This document shows, piece by piece, positions 38,956 through 57,068 of a stretch of DNA of 64,000 nt. The notes under the pieces are model-generated. The model saw only the letters and a list, made by a program, of their open reading frames with translations, was not told where the DNA came from and did not search any database. The position numbers were made by a program, and so were the translations under genes. Source of the DNA: Xestospongia bergquistia (taxonomy: Eukaryota > Porifera > Demospongiae > Haplosclerida > Petrosiidae). Location: contig OZ014419.1 in the NCBI GenBank assembly GCA_963965975.1, forward strand, positions 310,001 to 374,000, given 5' to 3'. Position 1 is the first letter of the stretch. Each line of letters opens with the position of its first letter.

Positions 38956-41900
38956 ATGGAAGACATAAAGCGGATAGCTGAAAGTTTAGGAGCCTTGCTA
39001 TCGACTGATCCATCAGACGAACAGAAGAAAAATTTTGAACTTTACATTCAGTATGCTTTGAAAAACCAATGTCTAGAGAAAGTAATCAACTACCCAATAC
39101 AAAGATATAATGGTAGGACTTTAGTCCATATTACAGCTGATAAGGGTCTACCTGAATACTTAGAAATATTGTTAGCTAATGGAGGTCAGATCTCTGATAG
39201 AATTCCCATGTGATTGACTTCTTATACAATAGGGAATCCAAACAAGCAATCATCATCGCCTGATCTTTGTCAAGTGAGGACAATTTTCGCTCCAATTATT
39301 ATTCTGACACTGGCTTTTTGCATTTTCTAGACTCCTCTTCATTTGGCTGCCTTTCAAGGATATGCTCGTTGTATTCAAATGCTCATAAAATATGGTGCTC
39401 AGATTAGAGTTGAAAATACTCATAGAGTGACACCTGTGGACTTGGCGAGAGGAAAAGTGAATTGTGAAAAAGTTTTCATGCATGCTATTGGTAAGGAATT
39501 AATTCAATTGTGTTAGTAAATCTAATATACACTCATTCATTTCAGCAAAAGTAGAAGAACCTGTAAGAAGTCAAGAACAAAATCAACGTGTAATGGGTAA
39601 GCAATACTATATCTCTCCTTCTCTAATATCTTTTGATCATTTTAGAATTGCATACACTTCTTGAACATGGTACCGACTTGGATACTTTTGTCCATATGTA
39701 CTCTACTCTTACTCCAATGGAGAAAGATTTAGGTACTCGCTGGACAGATTGGTTTCAGCAGACCTTGTTATATCGGTAAATGCACATGAATATTATATAC
39801 TATAATGTTTATATTTGTTTATACTAATAGAGCTATAGATAAACAACAGGTTTCTATAGTTGATTTTTTATTAAAACAATCACCTCATCAACCGCTCAGC
39901 AACCTTGGTAATGGAGACACCCCCCTCATTGTTGCCTGTCGTCATGGTAATGTAGAATTGGCAGATCTCCTCCTGAGGCACTCACCTCAGCTGGTGTTTG
40001 TTTACGATGAACAAAATCGCCTCTCTCCTCTTCATGTGAGTTGTTCCCGTGGTGACAAAGGCATGGTTCAACAAATATTAGATGCTGTACAAGACCTTTA
40101 TGAAAAACATGGTTACAAACAAGATTTGAACCAGACAGACAGTATTGGGCGGACTCCACTGTTTAATGCCTGCTATCACGGTCGACTTGAAGTAGTTAAA
40201 GAGCTACTTGAGTTTAGACGCAAGTATCCTGATAAAATTGATCTTAATGCTGAGACAGAGACAAGAAGAACTCCACTTCATGCAGCTATTGCAGCTCCAA
40301 AATTTGCTAAAGATCTTGTTGAGTTGTTGTTATGTGAGTGTGAACTCAACATAAATGTTGAAGGCAAACCTTCCAGTCGAGCTCAAAAATTTCTTCAGAA
40401 AATCATAGAGCGAGATCATAGAGCGAGACCCATAACAGCGATTTTATCTCCACAGGACTCAAAGAGCTCCCTGGAAGAAGAGTGTGAAGATAGAATAGTC
40501 TCACCTCCACTCTCAGAAACTCCAATCTCTTTTAATTCATATATTTCAGATGATCTCGATGCAAAGATTGGCATCACAAAACCATTTGATACAGAGTCTA
40601 CTGTTATACCTTTGATTCCTCATGTCACGTCTCCTCGTAGTAACACATCTCCTCGTAGTAACACATCTCCTCATAGTAACGCATCTCCTCGTAACGCACG
40701 TAATAATCACCCTTTCATACAAAGCCTATTAATACATCCTATTTCTCCTACAGCTGTAGCTATAGGTGTCTATCAATCTCCCAAAGGATTACTAGAGGTT
40801 TTAGAAAAAAAAACACAGGATTCTATTCCATTTAGTGACATCCTTGTCACTCCTTTGGCTGAGGCATGTGTGTTTCGTAATAAGGAGATCATTGAGATGT
40901 TAATAAACCATGGTGCTATGGACAAGAATGGGTTGGCATGCCAGATATTAGACCTTGTTCAAAGACCTAATTTCATTCATCTCATCTTGTCCAAACAATG
41001 CCAGTTAAAGCACGATACTTTTGATAACGATCAATATAATGAGTTATGTGACACACCCTCATTGTCATTATATCAACTACATTGGAATGAAAAACACCTC
41101 CGAGCAATAGATGGAAAGTGGTTGACTCCAACGTCACCATTTTATTCTTTTGACCTTGGTCCCATGTTTGAAATGGGTAGCCTCATGTGTCAACCCATTA
41201 CATTCACCCGAGTGGATTATACGAGTATTGTTAGTGTCTCTTTGCAGAAGAATAACCTCAAAACAGTCCCTCTAGAGCTCTTTAATTTGCCTAATGTACA
41301 GACTATTAATATATCTTATAATGAGCTTCAGTATTTACCTGACAAATCTGACATAGATTTCAGAAATTTATCTTCTGAGGGTTCTGAGACTACTGATGAT
41401 GGTCTTTGGAAATGTCACGAACTTCTCTTTTTGTCATTATCTCACAACAAGTTGACTCGCCTTCCAACGTGCCTATGGCTTCTTCCATCTCTACAAAAAC
41501 TCAATGCTGATGATAACAATTTAAAATCTTTAATAAATTCCAAAGATCCCTCGGTATATAAGGACATTGGCCTCTGCCCCTCACTGACAGAAATTAATCT
41601 ATCACACAATAAACTAGAGGGCTTACATGATTTTCTTTTCTGCCTTCCTAATATCGTTAAACTAAATCTTTCTCACAATTTACTTATAAGCCTTCCTTCT
41701 ACTACTTGGCAATGTGAGTCTATACAAGAATTGGACATCAGCAACAACCAACTAAGTGTTCTGCCACGCTGTGAAGGAGATGAGTTGCGTGAAGCTACTT
41801 TTACCATTAGAAGTGTAGCCCCTGATGTTTTTATGATGGCTAGTCCACTAGATAACGCTCAAGCTATCTTACAAGGAGACCTTGATCGTCAATTTAGTTT

Positions 41901-44900
41901 GTATTCTCACAACTCTACACACAAAACCACTACTAAATTAAAGGACAAGTTTCGTATACGACGAGTTGATGATAAGTTGGAACAAGAGCTACCAGAAGCC
42001 AGTGTGGACATCGAAGCATGTGATTACTCTACACTTATGCGTCTTAATTTGTCCAAGAATAATTTTCAAGTTTTTCCACAGGGTCTTCCTTGTCTTGCAC
42101 CAAATCTTATGGAATTAGATATCTCTAATAATCCTATACAATCCATTGACATACATTTTATACCTCAATCATTGCGTAAATTGATCGCTAAGCAATGCAA
42201 ACTTGAACGTTTTGGTAACACTTTAACAGATGATCAACTTAAGAACATACGGAGGAAATGTTACCATGACGATGCAACCAATGTCTGCATGCATCGATCT
42301 CACTCTTCTCTTCAATACTTGCAGACAGCTCAGCTATCAGGAAATCACTTTAAGAGGTTCCAACTTATCAAGTCCTTGTTAAAACGAAAGACGCAAGACC
42401 CAACCCGGGATGAGATTGAGTTTAGACAAAAGTGTAGTGGACTTGATCTTCTGTATCCTTCTTTAGAAGGTTTAGATTTAACACAAAATTTTCTTGAAGG
42501 GACTTTTAATCCTAACATTGGCCGCCAGAGCCAACTCAAATGGATTAGACTTAGTAAAAACCCTCATCTGGAAAAACTACCTCTTCATTTTGCTCTCTTG
42601 AAAAACTCTCGCAGATTAACAGAAATTAAAATCGATAACTTGCCCAATTTAATTGAGCCTCCTCCTGAGTATCATAGTACAAACATACAAGCTGGACAGC
42701 TCCTGACTTATATGAGATCTAAACTTAAGGAGTAAGTCTCTACTTTGAGGGGAACATCCCATGTCATTGTTTATTATGTTACAGGTCTGTTCCTTATCGT
42801 ACAATGAAACTATTCCTTATTGGGTGTGGTCGTCGTGGAAAGACAACTCTTCTGCGGCGACTTCGTGAGCGACAAGCTGGTGAAACAGAACGTACTGAAG
42901 GAATTGATATTGAAGAGTGGGCCTGTCGTGGAGGAAAGGTTCGATTTGTTTTTCGACCAAATCGTCAGCCTGTTCAATTTTTGGCATGGGACTTTGCTGG
43001 TCAGGAGGTCTACCAAGTTACTCACCAGTGTTTCTATTCTCGGCGTGCACTCTATCTTGCAGTATTCCGCCTCTCTGATGGAGATGATGGTGTCAATGAA
43101 CTAGAACCATGGCTGAGAAATGTTCAGGTATGTCCTGTGGTTAGTAGTAGTTTGTTATATTATATCATTACCATCAATAGCTTAGAGCACCTGGATGTAT
43201 TGTAGTAGTTGTAGGAACACATATGGATCAAGTATCTGAGACTGAGTCTATGAGACTTGAGAAATTAGTGGGAGAAAAATACCGCGGCAAAATTTATCCC
43301 AAAATTGTGGGGTGTATTTCAATAAGCTGTATTAGCACATTCAACTTCAAGAGTAACAACATTGATCGATTACGTCAGTTTATTTATAATGTCTCAGTGC
43401 ATCTTCATGTCAGTCCTGCTGATGGAGTCACATGTAAGTCACATCCAAGTCACATATGTATCATTTGATACATTATCTAGTGGAATATAAAGAAGATCTG
43501 GATGAAAGCAGTCCACATGCTCTTCTTCAACAGCAAATCCCAAAGAGTTTTCTGACCCTTCAAGAGAAAGTATCAGAACTAGTTAAAGACCTACAGGACA
43601 AGGGTAAACCTCCTGTACTTCAGTCTACAGAGTTCAAACATCATTTTCAAAAACTCTTTGATGACGAAGAAGAGCTTAATGAAGCAGTTCATTATCTTAC
43701 ACTTCAAGGTAATATTATTATTATTATTAATGTATTTATTAATTTATTATACATAGGTACTTTACTTCATTTTGATGATTACAATTTGAGAAGTCTCTAT
43801 TTCTTGGATCCCCAGTGGCTTGCAAAATTAATGGCCAAACTAATTAGTCCTTCAGCTGCTGAGAATGTTAAAATGGTTCAAGGTACACGCAATAATTCAG
43901 TGTCTAGAAATATTGTTTTATTTTATACTAGGAAGAATACAAATATCTGATCTCTTCAAAGATGACATGTTCTTGCAACAAGACAAGTTGCTCACTGATA
44001 ATTATCTCCAGCTGCTCCAAAAATTTGAAGTGGCATTGTACATCAGCAAGGAAGAGGTGATCATTCCTTCCCTCATGCCAGAAGAGGGGAAATACCCAAA
44101 ACTTAACGATACTCTAAAGGATGTTGATCTATCATTTGGACATGATGATTGTTACTTACCTCCACTTCGGAGATTATGGCTATCCAATTATATTCCTGAT
44201 GGGTTTTGGCCAAGATTAATTTGTCGTATCATCAAAGATCAACAAATCAAATCAATCTTATCGTATTACGTTGAACAAACAGAACATCAACTCCCTTTGG
44301 ATTGGATTTGTTGGAGAAATGGTATTGTCTTCACTTCACGTGGTCGTACCTTATTAATTGTTCATTGTCTTCCAAATCCAAGTAATGAGTGGCCAGGTCC
44401 AGACAATAGAAATATTAAATCTGCACCTGAGAATTATCGTATAGAGACTCACATTTATATACCAGAAATGATTAATGTTATTACTGAACTTGTCGATCAA
44501 AAACAGGAGACAGATTTAGAAGAGATACCAACTCCTTATACTGTTGCTGGTCATGCAACCCGTCTCATGGTTGCTATTAGCAACCATATTATTTTTCTCT
44601 CTCGGTGGTTTTATGGCATGCTCACAGAACATACTCTTAATGGGTACATTCCATGTTGGAAATGTTATGGAAATGCAGCTGGAGATGGAATTATAAGATC
44701 TCCCAAAAGACCAGTATTTATAGATGTTGATGGTCGTCCTGTTTTTTGTCTTCTTTTCAATGATTGTGTCACACCAGCTTGTAGTGGAAATGATTTTGAA
44801 TGCATTGGTCATGGAACTTTGAAAACTGTCCATGCTGCTCCAGATCTGGTATGTAAATATAGGTCTCAGTCTCTGAGTTTAATGTATTATTTTATGTTAG

Positions 44901-47900
44901 GCCTTTTGGGATCTGGTCACGAGTAACCAAGAGATGGAAAAGCCACGTCGTCTTCGTATTATTGAGAATGATTTACTTGGAAAGGGAGGATTTGGGTTTG
45001 TATGTAAAGGGGAACTGATAGGGGAACCAGGGACAAAGGTATATATATGCAAACTCTCATTAGTGACTGTTCTTTTTTCCTAACAGCATGAACAAGTCGC
45101 TGTTAAAGTGTATCTTAGCAACATGGAAAGTAAAATGGATTCAGCTTCACCTACTGAATTATTGAGGATAGCACGTCAAGATAATCAACTGTCTACTGCT
45201 TACAAAGAAATAAGACAAGAGGTCTGTTACCAAGTGAACATAGTATAGTACTATTATAATTGGGTGTGGTTACTATTTTTGCTAGAATTTGTAACATAAT
45301 TTCAGGACTTGATTGGATTTGATGTGGTTCAATATATTATTACAATTACTACTTGTCTATCTCTAAATTAAAGGAGTTTAATTAATAGTCTTAATCTTAA
45401 AGATGTTCTCTTTATTTAGGTAACTTTCTTGGCTGGATTAAACCACAAAAATATAACACAATTAAAAGGAGTTCGTACAGATCCCATTTTGTGCCTCCTT
45501 TTGGAATTAGCTCCTAAGAAAGCACTACGAAGTATTCTGAAAGATTATTCCTCACGAAAAGTCTCACTAGAACCTTTAACTTTAAAACAAAGTGCCAAAC
45601 AAGTAAGACAAGGAACTAGCATAACTCTAGATCACTACCACCATCACTATCACCGTCACAATGATCACTATCAGCATCAGCATGATTGCTATCAGCATCA
45701 CAATATCACTATCACTGTGATCACGGTCACTAGATCACTCATCACTGTGATCACTATCGTCATCATCATCACAATGATCACCATCACTTATCACTCTTAT
45801 CTTTACAGATAGCTGATGGTCTAAATTATCTTCATTCACAACAAATTGTACATTTGGACATGAAGTCACCAAATGTTCTTGCTTGGGAGTTCCCATCTCC
45901 CTTGTTACCAAGACAAGAACGAATGCAGCAGGCTGGTAATGTTTGGCTTAAGATAGCAGATTATGGAATTAGTCAAGTTTCAACATCATTAGTGATGAAG
46001 ATCACTACAAACCCTGTTGGTACTCCAGGATATATGGCACCTGAGCTATTTGAAAGCCCTGGACAAGAAATTTTCTCAACTAAGGTAGCAGCTGGTGTAG
46101 TTTAAAATGATTTGTATTGATCAACAGAGAGTGTATTAGTTATTCCTTCATCTTTACCAGGTGGATGTCTTTGCTTATGGTATGACACTTTATGAGCTAA
46201 TTTCTTTACAAGCACCATTTCATAAACAAGAGGCTCAAAAACGCAATCATGAAGTCCGAGATGGCAAAAGACCTCCTATTGGAAGCAAGGTATGATCCAC
46301 AATGATGATCCTTCTTATACTGACAGTAACATTACAGAACCAGAGCTTTATATAGGTAGAGTAGAAAATAAAATAAATAAACACAAGAGATAGAAGATCA
46401 GAAAAAATAAATTTGATTCTAGTAATTTATAACAACTATTGTCCAAAACATTGATTATACAAATTTGACACACGAGATATGACTGTCTTCACATTTCATT
46501 AGGACAAACACACTCCACTTCTGATACAAGATTTAATGAGATTATGCTGGGATCAGGACCCTTCTGTACGTCCTTCTATGAAACAATGTCATCAATGGGC
46601 ATCTAGTGTTGAATTTGAGCGCCTTCGTACCCAAATAACATTGGGAAAATGTTCAGCCATTTCCAGTGCCTGTGTGAGTCGTGTTGAGCCTGAGTATGAA
46701 GACGAGTGGATAGCAGAAGATTCTATGAGTCTATCTGCAAGTTTACCAGTAGAAATAAATGGTACATTATTGAGTCAAGAAGATGTCAAGAAACTTGGTA
46801 TTGATATGGACATTATTGCACCGGAAAAGGAAGGTCTGGAAATTGAAGAGTCATTTGTTAATATTAGTATAGAGGAACGTTCAGAATCAGTAGGAGATGA
46901 GAACCAACCAGACTTACCAGAAACATCAGACACAGATCAAACTGATAACGAGATTGAACAATTAAAACCAATAGATACATTTGTTAATGAAAATGTACCT
47001 GCTGCCATTAAACGAGTTAAAGTGACATCTTCTTCTATTCATGAAACCAAATCCATTACAGCTGCTCTCTTACAGACCCAACATGAACAGAACAAACAAC
47101 AACAACAAGCTTATACTCAAGTCTGGATGTGTGGACGAGATCAAAAGAAAGGATTATTATCTGTCTTCATTTTTCCAGACAATCACAAGAGTGTTTATGT
47201 AAGTTACAAACCAAGACTCATACTCAGAATCACAAGAACATTGAGATTTGAGAATGAGTCCAGATTTAGGTACATGATATATGGTTACTAGAAGAGGTCA
47301 TGTTTAATGTGAATTTTTTTTATTTTTAGAGATTTTTTGGCTACGTAGGTAAAGATGAGATTCAAGCTTTATGTCCTGTGCGTAATGCCGTCTGGATTGG
47401 TACTTCTCTTGGTCATTTACGAATTATTCATGCACCAACTTTAGAAGTCAAATACTCTGGCAAGCTAATCCTTGGCAAAAGTCAGACCTCTGCAGTATTA
47501 AAGATCCTACATATCAAAGAAGAAGAATGCGTGTTAGTTAGTTTGACAAGCTCAGAGATATGGTCTCTCTATGATCAATTGGTGGGTAAACCTCTTAGTT
47601 TGACAAAACAACAATGTATATCAACTGCTGACCAAGATGGAAGTGGTCCAGTTTATGATTTAGTAAAGGTAGTTGTCGATGGTCGAATACAGGTATGGGG
47701 AACAATGGATAATAACGTATTACTGCTACTTGAGAGAAAGGGTGGAGAGTGGATTAAAAGTTACTACAATATTCAGCCATATAGTCATCACATGAAAGTG
47801 TGTTCACATATTGTATGGTGCAGCTTTGAAGAGGATGGGAATCATGATCATTTGTGGATCTCTTATCGAAGCAAAGGTGGAATTATGTGTTTTGATGTCC

Positions 47901-48415
47901 GCAGTAAGGAACAACGTGGCAGTATAAATTGTTCTGAAAAATTGAAATCGTTATCAGATATTGACCAATCTCAACAAGTGACTTCATTGTTAGCACAAGG
48001 CAGAAGACTCTATGTTGGTACTCTCAGTGGTATTGTGGCTGTTTTTGATTCCATGTCATTTGGACTTATCACTCAGTTTTTGTGGCACGAGGGTAAGGTT
48101 CGCTCCCTTCTCCTTTTACCTGAACAAATCAAAGCTTGTGTGTGTGCTGAGGTACCTATAGTGGAATCAAAAGACAAGACCTTGTCGAATCAATTGAAAA
48201 GATGCTTATCAGTACCACCATCACAAGTTATTATTAATCCATGTTTTGTGCCTAATATAGGAACTGAGTTGTCTCTGGTAGCTAGTATTGGTAACGGACG
48301 TCTCAAGTTACTTACGAAAGAGGAAAAAGAAGAGGCTAATATGCAACCTTCACGACGTTTTACGTGGATGACACGTGCTCATGAAGATATTACATTATTA
48401 ATGTGGCATAGCTAG
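38956..48415 (+). CDS. LRRK-type ROCO kinase (ANK-LRR-Roc-COR-kinase-WD40), LRRK1-like
   Basis: Multidomain GTPase-kinase. Early exons: 38956-39184, 39233-39273, 39331 onward; the 976-codon block from about 39831 to 42732 is one exon. Domains: ankyrin repeats (NGRTLVHITADKGLPEYLEI, TPLHLAAFQGY, TPLIVACRHGN), leucine-rich repeats (LSLSHNKLTRLP, KLNLSHNLLISLP, ELDISNNQL), Roc GTPase (P-loop GCGRRGKTTLL, DFAGQEVY, THMD), COR, then kinase (GKGGFGFV, VAVKVY, HLDMKSPNVL, DYG, YMAPELF) and a C-terminal WD40-like region (IWSLYDQ, LYVGTLSGIVAVFDS). The ankyrins and overall plan favour LRRK1 over LRRK2. HRD reads HLD. One late acceptor (about 47330) needs the second AG of AGAG to keep frame. Confidence 0.92.
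40629..40696 (+). repeat. In-frame 18-bp repeat TSPRSN in LRRK
   Basis: Three and a half copies of an 18-bp unit encode TSPRSN-TSPRSN-TSPHSN-ASPRN in the linker between the ankyrin and LRR regions. The copies are nearly identical in DNA, so this is a recent slippage product and may vary in length between individuals. Confidence 0.85.
45625..45805. repeat. ATCAC/TATC-rich intronic repeat in LRRK
   Basis: About 180 bp built of ATCACTATC, GATCAC and CATCAC words, within the kinase-domain intron of LRRK. It is open in one frame (His/Ile/Thr-rich), but is bounded by a donor (GTAAGA at about 45603) and acceptor before IADGLNYLHSQQ, so it is read as intron. Confidence 0.75.
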
Positions 48416-48490
48416 TGTATGTATGTGTGTGTGTGTGGTTACTATTATTTGAATTTGAAATAACATCTTTATTTTTGTACATTTTATAAT

Positions 48491-52481
<3,991 letters not shown>

Positions 52482-52599
52482 AGTTTGATTCAGAGAAATG
52501 CTCCAAAAACTGCAGAAGAAACTCTGTTTATTTATTTATTAACAAAGTTAATGAGCAATGAATATCATTACTGTTTAAATAATTTACCGCCTTGACATA

Positions 52600-54587
52600 A
52601 TGGATCTGAAGAGTGTACTTCAATCTTTAAGGAATTCTAAGACACTGGAAGACAATGGAAGCGTCAGTGATGTCCAATACAATCAAAAACATTGTACAGT
52701 GAGCATATCTACTGATGTATTAATGATTTATTGCTTTAGTAGGCTGGTACCATACATAATAAAGTATTTAGTATCAACGAGATAACATCAAGTGATTTTG
52801 ACTTTGGAGATGATGTGAGCACAATATCTACTACTAATATTATTGTAGTTGATATATTTAACTCAGGAAATTTTTCAAAGTATTGATCTTTCCAATTTCT
52901 CTAATACGTCTATCGGAGATGGGAACTCATCTGTGACCACACCCATTATTGGTGATTCTCCTTCCTCTCATCAGCCTGTATGTACCTTTGAAAACACTAC
53001 CAAAAAAACTACTCCATCTAACAAACTCAATGAATTCAAATTTGTTAAATCATCTCGTCCAGTTAGTAAAACAGGATGGACAAGTTCTGATGAACCTATC
53101 AATAAACGCCCACTTAATGAAGTTCATTCAAACTCTTCCCATTTACTGCCCAGTACTATAGGAACTAGTACTAGACCCTGCCCACTTAATGAAGTTCACC
53201 CAAACTACTCTCATTTATCCTCAGTCAACTCTGGTACTACAGGAACTACTGCTAAACACGGTACTACCTCTCTCTCTTTAACTCCTTCACAATTACCACA
53301 ATCAACTCCATCCTGTAACATACCATCAACACCTACGCCATGCTTTCTGACCACACCCACTTCTCATCAATACAATGTGCAAGGGACTACCACACAGAGA
53401 AAATTTCCAGGACCAGCTGGATGTCTACCCCAGCTGGTTAGTGTATTATCTCATAATAGCTAGTGTATTACATCAATACACTACAGGATAATTTTAAGAA
53501 CATGGACAATATTAGAGTCCCATCACCTGCTACACCAAGACCAGCATCAACACCTCGTGTTAAGGTAAGATTACTTGTTATTATCATTGTTATTGGACAT
53601 CATTGATGTAGAGATTTGCAGCTGGTTCTTCAGAGCCTCGTAGTCAAGAAGTCTACAATGATAATGAATTTACTCATGGACCATGGATTGCTATGATGGA
53701 AGAACTAGATCTCAGTGGTAAGTAATTAGTAGGAGGAGTTAACATTTCCTTTTAATTGTACAGATTCTCTTTCGGCTGGTTTGTTGTCATATACTATCGC
53801 TAACACATTGAAACAAGTAATCAGTTATTACCTTCTATAATAATAAAATTATTAATAATTATTAATTTCAAGGCCACTAAATGTCAACTCACAAATGGTA
53901 AAGTACCACATTTAAGAGTCCTTTTAAAAACTCTTGTACCATCAACAAGAAGTGCCAGTGCTGTTTTAATAGACCCAACAGGTAACTCCATGTCAGATGA
54001 GATTATCATTTTAACACTAATATTAGGAGACATAATAGCATCTGTACATACTCAAGTATTAGATTATTATAAGGAAGATTTTGTACCAGGTTGTGCTATC
54101 ATTTTAAGACAGGTATAATGCATAATCTACAAGAGCATTTCATCTTGAATTATCAGGTTTCCATTCTGAGTCCTTCCCCGCGTAAACATTACCTCAACAT
54201 TACACTAGATAATATCGTACGAGTGTACTCTCCTAATAAACTGAATAAAACTAATGGATCTCTTGTAAGTATTATAATTGACTTTATATAGTTAATGAGT
54301 CCTAGTAATTTTGCAGAGACTTTCTGACTTTGAAAAACAGTGCCAGACATCACAGAGTATTCCATACATGCCACCTTTCTTAGCCAGTCAACACACTACT
54401 TCGCAACTACATTCTAGTCAACATTTTACTTCAGAAAATAACTCTTTGGTAGCACAACAATCATGTTTCTCTAATGATATTGAAGGTAAGATCATTGAAT
54501 ACAGAGTTAGAGGAGTAATGACTTATTGTTGTAGATGACTTTGATGCTTTCTTTGAAAACATTGATGTATCCATGCTAGATTTATGA
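52600..54587 (+). CDS. HROB: HROB (C17orf53/MCM8IP) recombination factor
   Basis: OB-fold protein that loads or activates the MCM8-MCM9 helicase in homologous recombination. It starts MDLKSVLQSLRNSKTLEDNG. A long disordered Ser/Thr/Pro region leads to the family motif FPGPAGCLPQL. The conserved OB domain follows: THGPWIAMMEELDL, LLSYTIANTLKQ, KVPHLRVLLKTLVPSTRSAS, AVLIDPTGDIIASVHTQVL, FVPGCAIILRQVSILSPSPR, KHYLNITLDNIVRVYSP. It ends in an acidic motif (DDFDAFFENIDVSML), as in vertebrate HROB. One acceptor uses TAG|GCTGGTACC after TTTAG to avoid a stop. 118 bp separate its ATG from that of TMEM67. Confidence 0.9.
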
Positions 54588-54682
54588 CACAAGACCTTCT
54601 CAATTTGAGTTGTATTATATAAAATTATGTATTGTACATAATTATGATACATTGTATTTTAGTGACAAAACTATAAAATAAC

Positions 54683-57068
54683 TTATTTTTCCTCATCTGA
54701 TAAGTCATCATCTGATGATGGGTACTGTATAATATGAGAATTATCCTCTGAAGGTTCTCCTAGTGGTTTCTGAGGTATGACAGCATGAGGATGAGTAATA
54801 AGTTCAAGAGGAGGTAACTTGTGTTGTCCAAAGGAACCAGTTTGTTCCAATGTACTAGACTCTGATAATAATACTTTTCTCTTTGGTTGATCTTGGAGTT
54901 CATTATTAGTTTTATTGTCATCATTGTTTTCTACACTAATTGAAGGAGGTGGAATGTTAGTTGAAAGACGTGATCTCTTTGTTTTATTGCAACCTCTACC
55001 AAGTGAACTATAAGATGCTTTCTTACCTATTTTCTTTAGTCGGTGCATTGCAACCACCTCAAGTGGTTCACGCATGTCTGGAAACTCTTCAAGAAGAGTG
55101 CGAAAGTTTTCTTTAGAGAGAGAGAACAGATCGGTAGTAGTTGATGCAATAACATTGGCTACTCTCCGATCTTCTGTTAATAGACATATCTCTCCAAAGT
55201 GGGCTCCGTCAGACAGACTGGTTGCTACAATACCATTGTCCAAGACAACCTCAACTACTCCACTTTGAATAAAGAACATACGATCTCCTTTAGTACCAGC
55301 TCTGATAATGTATTCTCCTTTCAAAAATACCTCAAATTTTAATTTTGTAATGACTGCAGAAACAAATTGTGAAGCTGCATTCTGGAAGAATGGTACTGAT
55401 TTTACCAAATCTCTACAGTTGTACCCAATGATGTTCTAGAATACTTGGAATAAGTGCAATGCAAACTAGAGAAATATTGTGTTTACTTCTCGTAGTCCAT
55501 CAGAAAGTTCATATAATATTTGTTCTTCATTAAAATAGCGATGTTGAAATCGATGCTCGTAATAATCTAACACTTTCTGTCTGAGATGTTGAGGCAACTT
55601 ACGATATCTCATGTACTCCTCTACTTGATTCAACTATTAACAATATAGCAGTAACCATTATTGTCACAAATTTAATGTGACTTACTTTCTCATTGTAGAG
55701 TCTACCTGATGAGTCAATTGACAACAGTAAGGTTGACATGTTTCCAATGAACAGAGCATAGAATGTAGCTCCAACCATCATACTGACAATTGTAAGCCAA
55801 GCCTCTGTAATATTCTGAGGTGGCCAACGCCCAAAACCTATACACAACATGTGAGAAATGGCCTTGAAGAGTGCCCACGAGTATTGTTCCATTGCTGAAG
55901 CATTCTATACAAATAGATCAGTTGTCTTTGCATCCATACATACATTCAAATTTTGGACAGATATACCTCAAGTCTATTAATGGCAATCCAAGAGTTTGCT
56001 GGAACATCTTGAAGTATTGGAATAAGAAATTGAAAACAGCCATTCCAATGAGCCAACAGTAACATCATCATGATTAATTTGAAAATTCTCAACAGTCCTC
56101 CAGCAATATTGAACAACTACAAAAAGTAAACTATCTAAATGCATACTGGCCATACAATAGCATACATCTTCCCATCTCTGTATGTATCTTAGGAGTCGTG
56201 ATATTCGCAGCAAACGTAGTAAGCTAAGCATCTTAGCTAGTCGGAGAATTCTTAACGCTCTTGATGCTTTTAATAAAGATGGAGAAATACCAGAAGATCC
56301 TCTAGTGGCAATCAGAGTTAAATAATCAAATGGAATTGATGAAGCAACATCAACGAAAAACCATCCTTTTATATATCTCTTAGCCACTTGTTTGGGGTCA
56401 AGTATAACCTGAGGAACCATCACTAAAAATGTAAAAGTACAACATTATCTTACATGCTCGGAAACAGTATCAAGTGAGACAATACCAGTCCTAAAGTTGA
56501 TTATTATATCCATGATAAATAAGGTGTCTACGATAGTATTAACAGACAACCATCCTGGATCAATATCCTCACTGAAGAAAGCAATGCTCACTGGTAGTAC
56601 AGTGACAGTAAAAATTAGTAACAATACCATTAACAGATCCCAGTACCAACTATGCAAAAGAGAACATACAAAATTGTAGTGTAGAATAATGCTGTTTAGA
56701 AGAATGACTCACCGAAAATGACTAAATGGATGAACCATCCAACGACTACAGCAGTTACTGTCCTGTCGATTTTGCTCAGTGATAATTTCTTTCTTACTTC
56801 CATAGATTTTTAATGCAAGTTTATTTTCTGCAGAAGCATGGAATATACTTTTAAACAATCCACCCACTGAATGTGCAGATAGATCAGACTCTGGTTGGTT
56901 TGCAGCAGAATCATTTTCTTCATTTTCAGTGTCTTTTAGGTCTAGTTCCCATTGATCAATGGGCACTGATATATGAGAAGTATGTTGTGTTGTTGTACAC
57001 TCGTTATCTGAGTCATCCTTTTGCTGGCAACAGCAGAAACAGTGATCTAAAACCAATGCTTTAGCCAT
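54683..57068 (-). CDS. HCN-type hyperpolarisation-activated cyclic-nucleotide-gated channel
   Basis: Six-helix cation channel with cyclic-nucleotide-binding domain. The N-terminus has a cysteine cluster (DHCFCCCQQ, possible palmitoylation) and an HCN-domain-like stretch before S1 ([20 protein letters not shown]). S4 carries regular arginines ([36 protein letters not shown]), nearly identical to HCN. The pore reads CIGFGRWPP where vertebrate HCN has CIGYGRQ/AP. The C-linker ([18 protein letters not shown]) and CNBD (GEICLL and RRVAN, the cAMP phosphate-binding Arg) are intact. The Ser/Pro-rich C-terminus is short. Gating direction cannot be read from sequence, but S4 and C-linker favour HCN over CNG. 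Confidence 0.92.

Noticed and set aside
45600..45812. His/Ile/Thr-rich frame after the LRRK kinase exon
   Set aside because: It is a repeat-rich intron; the kinase motif resumes correctly only after splicing at the next acceptor.
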